Assembly: GCA_015698045.1 (NCBI GenBank)
Contig: BLAL01000205.1
Coordinates: forward strand, 186,001-250,000
Direction of reading: 5' to 3'
DNA from: Rhizophagus clarus
Lineage: Eukaryota; Glomeromycota; Glomeromycetes; Glomerales; Glomeraceae
DNA length: 64,000 nucleotides
Below the pieces are notes generated by a model. That model was given only the letters and a program-made list of their open reading frames with translations. It had not been told where the DNA came from and made no database searches. Shown one piece after another: positions 10,701 through 20,208 of the stretch. A program made the position numbers and the translations under genes. Position 1 is the first letter of the stretch. Every line of letters begins with the position of its first letter.

Positions 10701-13700
10701 TCGCATAAAGAGATGATCTCTGTTCAAAAAATTTTTGGAACTAAAAAAAAAAAAAAAATTAACTCACGATAACAATTTGGAAAAATAATTTAAAATAAGA
10801 CAAATCTTCATACATGCGAATATAAAATATCAAAGATTATCGGGATAATTGGGTTACCACACTGATGAATATCCATCAATTCTAGCAATCCTTCATACAA
10901 AGTAAGCCTAAGTTGTGGTTGTTGACTAAAACACTTGCGTAGATTACCTATAGTTCGATAATAATGTTAATCACATTTACTAAGTAGAGAGTGATACAAT
11001 CTTACCTATGATTTCAAATGAGAGAGCGGTTCGATTATCACTAAGCATAACATCAGATGGCATTTGAGGCTTTGGACATATTTCGCGATTATGCATCGCT
11101 GGCATTTTCAACAGCCTTAAATATCCGATTAACGCGATCTGACGCCCTTCCAATTCTCTTTTTATAAATCAGACATTATGTGAATTATAGAATCATTAAA
11201 AAAAAGAAATTGAATCATCAACAAACCCATACTTCGTAAATAAACCTTTTCGTAGAATAACCATTAGTCCATCACGAAGTGATTGGTTTGTGTAAAGCAG
11301 TGGTTGTATAGCCTTCAATAGATTATCAGCTGTTGTGACGGATAAAAATGATAAATATTCGATTGTTCCTTTGATCTATAAATTTCTCCATTAATATTTT
11401 TTCTTTTTCTTTTTTTTTTTTTTTGAAAAACTAGGATATTTTGAAAATAATTTATTTTAATACAAACTCTGGTAATATAGTTATAAAGAAATTCGGGGGT
11501 CTCTTTTACAATCGATTCCAATAAATCCAGAAAATATTCAACACTTGATGATTTGGAAATAATACGGGACTGAATCTGGTCTAATATTTCCGCACGAACC
11601 ATATCATGAATCTAAATACAGTAAATTATTAGATTGAGAAATTAATTATTTGTAAGAATTCTTAATTCATTCATGTTATACTTTGAACATTTCTAATAAA
11701 ATTTTTGTTCCTAGATCTTTAACCATATTTGTCGTGATTAATATTCCCTTTTTGCTCCTAATTGTATCTTGAAACAAATTATTAGCAAACTCAATTGTCA
11801 ACAAAATTCATAATGTACATTGTGTTCTTACCGACTTTTCCCCATGATGCAGAAGGAACTGCTAAGTCCATCAAAATAACTCCCAATTGTACTAAACTTT
11901 GTGTAACCTGATCCCATCCAAACGATGTTTTCCGTATTATATTTCGGAAAAGGTCAATTAATGGTAATGAAGAAATGATCTCTGAAATATCGACTTCTAG
12001 TAAATGGAAAGACACGTTAAAAAATCAAGGAATTATTTTTATTTATGAAAGTATTATAATATCTACATACTGGATATCCATTTTGCCTTCTCCAACTTTT
12101 CCATATCTTTGAAAACGGTTAATATTGAAGTCTTGAGAAAATCAAGAGCCTTTATAAAATGTTAAATTAATGATAGTAAGTTTAATCAAAAATTTCAAAT
12201 AAGAATATCATACCTGGTCTTCAAATCGATGTATCCTCGCGATTGACAATAAACAAGCGATGTTAAATGGTTTCAAGGATGAAGTTTTACCCGATTTCAT
12301 ATATTTAATGAATTCATTTCCTAATTCCTGTTAAATTGTATAATTAGATCTATCAACACATGGACTAATTAAACCAATAATGCTTGATTTTAAATAAATA
12401 ACCTGATCCTGAGTAATTGCAAAGCAAATATGGATAATTACTATGCCTTCCATGTGGCTCAATTGCGAAAATGACCTATCGACGGAATTGTTATTTTTAT
12501 GTTCACTAAAATACTCGAATATTAAAAATTAAAATTTTTAAAATGTATTAAATATCTAAATTTATTTTAAACTAACTTTGCATCATCTTGACTGTATTTT
12601 ATTTCATCATCTAGTCTATTAAAAAATTCTGTAATTCCTTGCAAGATTAAACGTTTTTGTCCCTAAAAAGGAATTTTTCTCTGTCAAAGCAAGTCAAAAC
12701 AATTGCATATTCTTGTTCCCTTATGACCAAAAAAAAAAAAAAATTAACCTTTCTAGAAAGTAAGAGCATCTGATAAATAAGAGGGGGAATTCCATTGAAG
12801 TCCATTACATCAAAATGACTAATTTTAAGATAAAGACGTTAAAAAGCATTACGCAAACGAATAAATCAATAAATTAATGAAACAGATTACCTCATAATCT
12901 TTTCTACCACAAAATTCAACTTAAATCCAATAAAATTAAATAATTTAATAAATAAAATTCAATTATGATTTTAACAATAGAGACTCCCATACCTGTTCAT
13001 TAGACATCGTAATATCACGAAATTCTCCAGCCAAGCTTAGAACATTATTTGCATGCCATTTGGTATTGCATAATTTACTTAGCACGTAATTTTTATAATC
13101 TTGACCGGACATAGAATGACCAGTTGAATTTTGACCAGAAGGAAATGTCACTACTTCATTGCAAGAGTCAAAAGCAGATAACAGTGTTGGTAGGAATGAA
13201 AACAATTTTCCGTGCAAGGAATTCCCACGTTGGATGGCATGTATAATACATGTAGTGATCTCTACAAAAATTCCAATCATTACGGGGGAATCGGTGGTGG
13301 AGATGGCAATCTATAATTTTCAATTACATTGTTTTATTCAAAGATAATTAATAAATTTAAATTCGAACGAAATAACGACATTTTTTCAAGATTTACCTCA
13401 TTGACACATATTCCTACTAAATCTGATATTACTTTATCAAAAAAAGACGATGTGTCACTTCCTTTTTCGATTAACCTTTTTAATTTCAGAATCATTACGG
13501 TTAATTCGACGATTAATGTCTGTAATAAATTGCTTTATATACCATCCAACAATTTCATGAATAATTGTGCCGCGTTTTCCGTTCCTATCCTCATAAGCAT
13601 TTTTCTCGCCTTTTAACTCATCTATCGCTAAAGCTATTTGAATTTTTTTTTTTTTTAGTAATTTACTAAATAAAACTACAACATTCAAGATATCAAAACA

Positions 13701-13970
13701 TCCCGTTACTCTTACCTTTAAAAAGCGCACAAATTATTGCAAAACATCCTGAACCATTTTCGATATAGAACTTTGAATCATCTTTTAATATATTTATCAT
13801 TAACTTTTTTATCTGAAACATACGTTTTTATTATAAAGAGTTGCAAAATCGATAACAGAAAAATATTTTTTATACATTACGCGTACTTCCTGTATGTCAA
13901 CGGTATCAAGAAATAGACCAAGCTCTTTTATTTCTTTTCTAGCAATATAATCATCGATTTTTGCTTCCAT
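7770..13970 (-). CDS. FANCI: Fanconi anaemia group I protein orthologue (FANCI)
   Basis: I traced 29 exons: 13970-13881, 13812-13716, 13633-13397, 13310-12993, 12919-12891, 12818-12749, 12662-12577, 12475-12403, 12327-12214, 12149-12071, 11996-11832, 11767-11682, 11611-11468, 11375-11227, 11157-11006, 10947-10814, 10740-10572, 10496-10312, 10240-10114, 10034-9850, 9773-9633, 9557-9387, 9313-8854, 8772-8588, 8518-8342, 8279-8184, 8107-8006, 7926-7888 and 7823-7770. Phases agree except in exon 3, which has one base too many (about 13461-13481). The product is about 1370 aa; human FANCI is about 1330. Colinear matches to human FANCI include WDQVTQSLVQLGVILMD, ILDQIQSRI..SS..YFLDLL, FVIVNPRTSG, IIPDLIFLLEQYERYL and RDFKIK, then an acidic, Lys-rich tail. 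FANCI forms the ID2 clamp with FANCD2 at interstrand crosslinks in the nucleus. The residue aligned with monoubiquitinated K523 is Gln (LEGRQIALIGY). Confidence 0.88.
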
Positions 13971-14157
13971 ATTGAAAAATCTTGCGAATTATAAGCTTGA
14001 GAGAATACAGAATGGGTAAAGAATTTAAAATAGTAGCAAAAACGAAAATTTTAAATTTGGTTCGTACTTCGTACATAGCGGAAATCGCGTTACGACATAC
14101 CCGTGGTTAATGGCGCAGCAGGACAAATATGTTTTCAAATCACGTGCATTAACCAAC
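13971..14157. other. Short spacer upstream of FANCI
   Basis: This 187-bp interval lies between the FANCI start and the MULE terminal repeat. It would hold the FANCI promoter, but no box could be named. Confidence 0.4.
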
Positions 14158-17005
14158 TCACCATAAAAAATTCACGATCACGTGGCAAATGTGGCACATA
14201 AACTAAATGTGACAAAATCTTGATTCGCGCTTAAACAATTTTTACATATGTAAAATTCTAACAATAAAACAATAAAAAAGAAAACTTTTTAAACTTTTTA
14301 AACTTTTTATAATGTATTTTAAATATGAATGTTACAAAAATTTGCACTGCTTGTAGAAAAACAAAATTAATGTGAATTTATGGATTTGAAGGCTAAAAGT
14401 ACTATGAAATAATATTGCACTTGCAATAGTTGTCATACTAAAAATACACAATGAAAGAAAAATATAAAAAATAAGAAAAAAAGATCATATGAAGAGGTAG
14501 ATTTTTCAGAAACTAAGAAAAATACAAATCTAGAAGTGGTTAAAGTTGCAGACTTTCTTGATTATATCATACAACTCCTAAATATATATACAACACAAAC
14601 AGGAAATGAAGAAAATATGCCACCATTTTCCTTTGAATATAAAGTAGATATTTCTACTTTAAACAGTTTGGCTAAAGATGTGACAGACTTTTTTGTTGAG
14701 CTTATTGAAGAGGCAGATGAGTTTTTGTAAATATATGTACTATATTCTATAAATACAAAATTTAATTAATAAAAATATCCTAACTTTAAACCCTTATTTT
14801 AATAGTTATTACCAATCTTATTCAGGAAAGAACACAACTACTTACTGGTATTTTTGCTCTCAAAGATGTAATTTAGCCTCCAAATCTAAAAAACATCAAG
14901 ATATTTCAAAATATCATGATGCAAAAGCAATAGAAAGATTTAAATATGATAGGACTATTAAAATTTCCATTGATAACCTAAATAATATGGTAAACTTATC
15001 CATAAAACATGATTTTTTGCATCAAAGACCAGCTAATGTAGGAGTTTTCCAAGATATAAAAGACTATATTAAAGAGCATATAGATCTACTTCCCAGAGAG
15101 ATCTATGCACAACTTGTTAGTAAAGGTTTAGATTTATCTATTCACCAAAAGCAGATACATTTTTAGTGATTAAAATTAGAAGAAAATAAATATAAGTGTC
15201 ATGAAAATGCTTTTAAATCAATGATAGAATGGTTTAATCAAGAGAATTATAATATTATATTAAAAGAAACTATACCTGTTCATACTGTAGTCTTTACAAC
15301 AGGACTTTATGAAAGCTCAATCAAATAGTTTGTGAATGTGGTATTGATGCAATGTGTAAATATTATACCTGTTAATTTTTATAACTTGTGTATTAATAAA
15401 TAAATTTAATTGATTTTATATACATTAATATTAAGATAACACCAATAATTTTGGATTTGAATTGTATACTCTTAAGGCTAAAATGAATAGAATAGGATTT
15501 CCTCTTGCATATTTAATCTTAGAAAATAATGGATAATATAAAGAAGGAATATGCATTTCAATTATTCAAAAATTTTTTACAAAATTACGTAATACTATGT
15601 AATTACAACCAGAATTTCTTCTTTTTAATAAAGATTTTTCACAAATAAATGCAGCCAAATTTACCTGGAAAAATATCAAGATCCAACTTTGCAAATGGCA
15701 TATCAAAAGAGCTATTTTAGTACAATTATCAAGCATAAAATGCCTAGAAATACTACATTCAATTCCTTATCTGAACTTGGTAAACATTTTTTTTTTAATG
15801 GTATCATACCATCTAATAAATTTTGTTCTAAAGAATTCTATAAAACAATTTGGTTAATAATGAAAAAACACCTTCATCAACATACATTAATACTAACATT
15901 TAATGGTTTATACCTTATAAGTAAAGAAATTAATGAAATAGCTGTTCAAGAAATATATGAATTTTGTAAAGAAAATTCTTTGGTTGCTCATTGGAATTAC
16001 TTATGGAGTGAATGGTATTGTGATAAAAGATGGCCTTTATGGATAAGATATGTATTTGAAAAAAAAATATCTGTCCTTAAAACTACAATGTTCATAAAAG
16101 GATATCGGAAAGTAATAAAGAGAGATTTTTTTTACAAGTTTTTCTGACCATGCCTAGATCTTGTTGTATATGTATTATTAACAAAAGTGATTTCATATCA
16201 ACAATGAAAATTGGAACAAATTCAATCTGGAAGCAAAAAGCCAGAATGGATAAAACAATTCAAATTTGAATGGAAAAAATTATCAACACATCAAATTAAT
16301 AATAAATATACAACAGATATAAAAAAATGGATATGTAGATATTCCTACTATTTGACTAGTCGATTTAATATATGCAAACATTTAATTTATCAAAAAGGAT
16401 CAGTTGATCCAAAGTATTTTGAACACTTAAAAAGAAATCATAAACCACCATTCTTAACAGAGATAAATGAAGATTCTACTTATCTACATTTAAATCAAGC
16501 TATTTTAAATTTAAATCCTGAAACCATTCAAGATTCAGAACTTTTGTTAGAAAACTATAATAATATTTATGATAAATTAATAGAAACAACAACTAAAGCA
16601 CTTACTCTTTTTCAAGAATAGAAAATAGCTGGTAATCTTCATTAGGTAAAAGGAGTAGAGAAAAACTTTGTACCAATTACAAAAATGGTAGAAAAGGTTG
16701 AAAAATACTGGAGAAAGAGAATAATGTCATATACATAGAAAGGGCATATTAATAATACACAGTTTTTAAATTAATATAGTAGTTTAAACTTCAAAGTATG
16801 AAAATAAAATTATTATTGTATATGAAAAAGAGATAAATAAAATGAATAAAATGATATTTTCTCAAATTTTTTTTTTATTAATGTAAAATTTCATGCTAAA
16901 GAAAAATGCTACTCTAAACTCTTTTATGAAAAAAATTGATTAAATTTGTATTACAGCCACACTTATCACAGTCCTAATCACATGATTATGAATTTTTTAT
17001 GGTGA
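14158..17005 (+). mobile_element. Decayed Mutator-like (MULE) element with 27-bp terminal inverted repeats
   Basis: 14158-14184 and the reverse complement of 16979-17005 match at 24 of 27 positions, both starting TCACCATAAAAAATTCA. All three differences are C/T or G/A, and each removes a CpG from the right arm. The 2.85 kb between them holds a broken MULE transposase in forward orientation. A convincing 9-bp target duplication was not found. The right arm is followed by unrelated AT-rich DNA. Confidence 0.65.
14340..16621 (+). pseudogene. MULE transposase pseudogene
   Basis: Coding-like segments with frame breaks run from about 14340 (a CxxC start, CTACRKTK) to 16621. Open pieces include 14536-14730, about 14806-15166, 15689-16147 and 16211-16621. 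Recognisable parts are the MULE core KIQLCKWHIKRAI (about 15680-15720, by reading through frames), a C-terminal SWIM-like zinc finger (WICRYSYYLTSRFNICKHLI, about 16330-16390), and surrounding sequence of the type common in Glomeromycotina MULEs. Several TAG/TAA/TGA codons and frame changes interrupt it, so it is non-functional. Family knowledge: a DDE transposase that cuts at the terminal repeats. The SWIM pattern has lost one Cys (C-R-Y where C-x-C is expected). Confidence 0.7.
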
Positions 17006-17402
17006 TGCTGGGATAGTTAACTCATCCTTATATTATCACATTGTGCTGATTATCTTGGCGATCATTAGGCCAGTTCAAAATTGTAAAACCTGGCAAAAAT
17101 ATACCAATTTTATCATTTTTCTTATTAATTATTGAAAATAAGAATTTTTTCTATATGGATTCTGGCTAATGCAGCTTGAAAAACTCAAGCTAATTTGTAA
17201 ATCAGCTCAGCTAAATACTTAATAGTCTGAAATTTTATTTGTGTATTTTTGCAGAATATTTAATATCAGGTATCAATTTTGCATACCATTCATATAAAAA
17301 ACCTTTGCATACAGATCATAATAAATTTTTTTCTTATTACCTGACCCCTGTATATATATTTCTGGATCCTTCTATAGTCCAGAACTTCTTTAAAAGCAGA
17401 TT
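17006..17402. other. AT-rich spacer
   Basis: Nothing was recognised beyond an isolated 76-codon frame beginning at 17239 that runs into the following fold-back. No coding signal is claimed. Confidence 0.4.
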
Positions 17403-17591
17403 TATAGATGCCACTCAAATCCAAAATAATTTGGGATTATGGCAGCCCAAATATACAAATCCAAATTAATTTACAAATTACATATATACTGTAAATTTTG
17501 CAATTTGTACATTTGGGATTTGGAAATTATGGCTGTCAAAATATACAAATTAATTTGGGATTTGCTTAAAATAATTTGAGTGGCATCTATA
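17403..17591. repeat. Small fold-back (inverted repeat) element
   Basis: The 18-base arm TATAGATGCCACTCAAAT (17403-17420) recurs inverted and exact at 17574-17591. The interior is itself partly inverted: ATATACAAAT, ATGGC and ATTTGGGA blocks lie on both halves. The result is a 189-bp near-palindrome like a tiny fold-back MITE. It has no coding capacity. Confidence 0.6.
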
Positions 17592-17639
17592 GACAGATTA
17601 TAATATTTTAAAGGAATAATATCTTTAAAATTTTTTGTT

Positions 17640-18455
17640 TTATTTAAATAAATATTACTAATATTTATTTATTTTTTATATTTTAGATTCAGAATTTCTT
17701 TAGAAATGAATTGGTATTTCAAAAGTATATTAATTTTTAAAATTTTATTTTTTTATATTTTATTTAAATGAACATTATTAATATTCATTTTTTTATTTTT
17801 TAGGTCCAAAAGTTCATTAGAGATAAATTACTATAAATAAGAAAAAATAATTTTTTTTTACTTTTATTTTAATAAATATTAACTAATATTCATTTTCTTT
17901 TTTTTTTAAGTCCAAAAGAAGTAGATCAAGTTATTTTAAAGGTAAAAAAAACTTTGAAATAAATTTTTTTTTATATTTTTATTTTATAAAATATTACTAA
18001 TATTTTGTTTTGTTTTTTAAGTATAGAACTCTAATTCGAAGCAGATCACAGTATTTTGAAAGTAAAGAAACTTCAAAATATTTTTTTTTAATGTTAATTA
18101 ACATTCATTTTCTTTCTTTTTTAGGTTTAAAAAAAGCAGATTACAGTATTTCAAAGGTAAAAATATTTTAAAATATTTTTTTTTATTATTTTAATAGATA
18201 TTAACTAATATTTATTTTCTTTCTTTTTTTAGATCTAAAAGAAATAAACTGAATTATTTTAAAGATAAAAAAACTTCAAAATAATTTTTTTATATTTTTA
18301 TTTTATGAAATATTATTAATATTTTATTTCATTTTTTTTTTAATTCCAGAATTCTAGTTTAAAGTGAACTACAGTATTTTAAAGGTAAAAATTTCAAAAT
18401 AATATTTTATTTTTCTTTTTTTTTAAGTTTAAAATTTAAAGTAAATCAAAGGTAA
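17640..18455 (+). repeat. Tandem array of exon-like/intron-like units, first part
   Basis: About eight diverged units of roughly 100-125 bp repeat. Each has a 35-50-base core (variants of 'GTCCAAAAG.AG.AGAT..A') ending in TTTAAAG|GTAAAAA. An AT-rich stretch with TAACTAATATT follows, then a pyrimidine tract ending TTTTTTAG before the next core. In order these are the signals of a spliceosomal intron: donor, branch site, polypyrimidine tract and acceptor. Core lengths differ and carry no common open frame, so coding use is unproven. The same organisation recurs elsewhere in the window with unrelated cores. Confidence 0.6.
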
Positions 18456-18464
18456 AAAAAACTT

Positions 18465-18465
<1 letters not shown>
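18456..18465. other. Left target-site duplication of the retroposed copy
   Basis: AAAAAACTTT occurs here and exactly at 19551-19560, flanking the poly(A)-tailed insert. A 10-bp duplication fits target-primed reverse transcription. The sequence is A-rich, so part of the match could be chance. Confidence 0.55.
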
Positions 18466-18503
<38 letters not shown>

Positions 18504-19550
18504 GTTTAAAGGCATTAATACTGCATAACTTTATTTAATAAATGTAAGGTGCTATGCACTCAGTACAAAATATTAAAAGCATGCTTCTAACCCGAGAATC
18601 AGTTCAACCACATCGTCTCGATCATTAAAAGTAAAAATATATAAAAGAATAAAAGGAAAAAGGGATAAAAAAAGAAAAATTCTATTTCATTTAGGAAAAC
18701 AAGATAAAAATCCTACTAATTATTACTAATCCTGAAACTATTTCCTAATAAAATCCATCAAAACTGTCTTCAATTCTACAATCTCAGCATGTAATTGTCA
18801 TTTGGACAGTTTCTTTGGGAAAAAAGTGCCTGTACTCTTATCTTTTGTCTTCTGACTTTTCTTGTTCTTCCTTCCAGTTTTGTCACTAGATAAGGATTGG
18901 GATGAATCCTTCAATGGACTCCTTATGGAAACACGATTAGACCCAGTTGCAAGAGAGCCTAACTCAGATCTTAAGCTAACTTTGGTATGTTTGGAAGGTG
19001 GATCCTGATTCGACTTGTTAAATTTATCTTGTCTATCAGAACTGGACCTCTAACTACTCTTCTTATGCATAATAAAAGATGGCACGGTATGGTAATACCA
19101 ACTGAGCTTTGTTCCATTCCAAAATGATTCCTTATTGATGATGTTTTATAAGTCCTCTCAACTTTTGAAGTAGGCAATCATCTTACGTGTACCATCCAGA
19201 TTCTTAACTTCTTTAAAAATTTTGATGTGTAGAGGGTTAATAAAATTTGTTAGGTGTTTCTTAACTGCCAAAGCATCTGCAGTAAAAGAACCTGAAGGTC
19301 CTTCAATAACAGCCTGAAATCGTTCTCTTTCTTTACGTTCTTTGAGAGATCAGGAAGCAGGAAACTATCAGACAACCACAGGACTAAGGGAAGCGATCCA
19401 AAGGTGATCTCGTTCTCAAGTATCAAAAGCATGCATAATCTCTAACTTACATCGAACAGTTTTATACTTCTTCTGCTTCTTAACTGTCACAGAGATTATG
19501 TTATCCCATACCATTAGATAGTCAAGTATTGTAATATTCTCCCACTTGGC
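18466..19550 (-). mobile_element. Retroposed (poly(A)-tailed) copy inserted in the repeat array
   Basis: Read on the minus strand, the 1085-bp insert starts at 19550 and ends in a 33-base poly(A) (T33 at 18467-18499), with a possible AATAAA-like signal (ATAAAG, about 18535) upstream. A 10-bp direct duplication flanks it, and the exon/intron-like array resumes on both sides. No introns are evident. This pattern indicates mobilisation of an mRNA by a LINE-type reverse transcriptase. The encoded protein is described in the next entry; no reverse transcriptase is present. Confidence 0.65.
18752..19540 (-). pseudogene. Degenerate coding sequence of the retroposed copy (unrecognised family)
   Basis: The minus strand reads as one coding sequence with several stops. 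Landmarks are LKERKERERFQAVIEG, a segment around KHLTNFINPLHIKIFKEVKNL, then SFWNGTKLSWYYHTVPSF and a Ser/Lys-rich tail ending near KSQKTKDKSTGTFFPKKLSK. The layout (folded N-terminal half, basic Ser-rich tail) recalls RNA-binding ORF1/gag-like proteins of fungal non-LTR elements, but I cannot name the family. At least five in-frame stops make it non-functional. Confidence 0.4.
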
Positions 19551-19560
19551 AAAAAACTTT

Positions 19561-20110
19561 TTATTTTATTTTTATTTCAACAAATATTAAATAATATTTT
19601 TTTTAGATGGACCCTATCTTATGACAGATTAGATATCATTTTAAAGATAAAAAAAATTTTTGTTTATTTTTATTAACAAAATATTAATTAATGTTTTGAA
19701 TTCTTTTTTTTAGATTTGTGTTTTTCTAAAGACTTTCTAATAGAATTTAAAGGTATTTATTTTTCAAAATTTTATATTTATTTTTTTTAAATAAAATATC
19801 AACTAACTGTTTTATTTTTTATTTTATAAGTTATCAGTTTTTCAGATACTTTTCAAATGAATTTTAAAGATTAAAATTTTGAAAAATAGTATTAGTTTAA
19901 GTTTGCAGTTTTCTAACCTATCTTTAGATAGAATTTTAAAGTAAATGAAATTTAATTTTTTTTTTTTTTTTTTTTATTTAACAAAATGTTTACTGATAGT
20001 TATATTAGTTTTTTTTTACAAGTATAAGAAACCAAAAAAAAGGTTTTAATCCCAATTTAAAGGTAAAAAATCTTGAAAAAAAATGTTTTTTACATTTTTT
20101 AATAAAACAA
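19561..20110 (+). repeat. Tandem array of exon-like/intron-like units, second part
   Basis: The array broken at 18465 continues here for about five more units. Cores end in TTTAAAG or TTTTAAAG, followed by AT-rich sequence with ATTAATTAATG or AACTAAC-like stretches and T-rich tracts before the next core. The units are more diverged than in the left part. The original array would have been about 1.4 kb with about 13 units. Confidence 0.5.
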
Positions 20111-20208
20111 TGAAAGTAAAGAAAGAAAGACTAGAAAGAAAAAGAATTTTAGTGCATTTAATACCTGAAATAGTGTAGTTAATAATGTAGTAAATTGATT
20201 TATTTATA

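Noticed and set aside
13455..13730. 91-codon minus frame as a separate small gene
   Set aside because: Most of it is FANCI exon 3 before the frame break plus intron 2; it is part of the larger gene.
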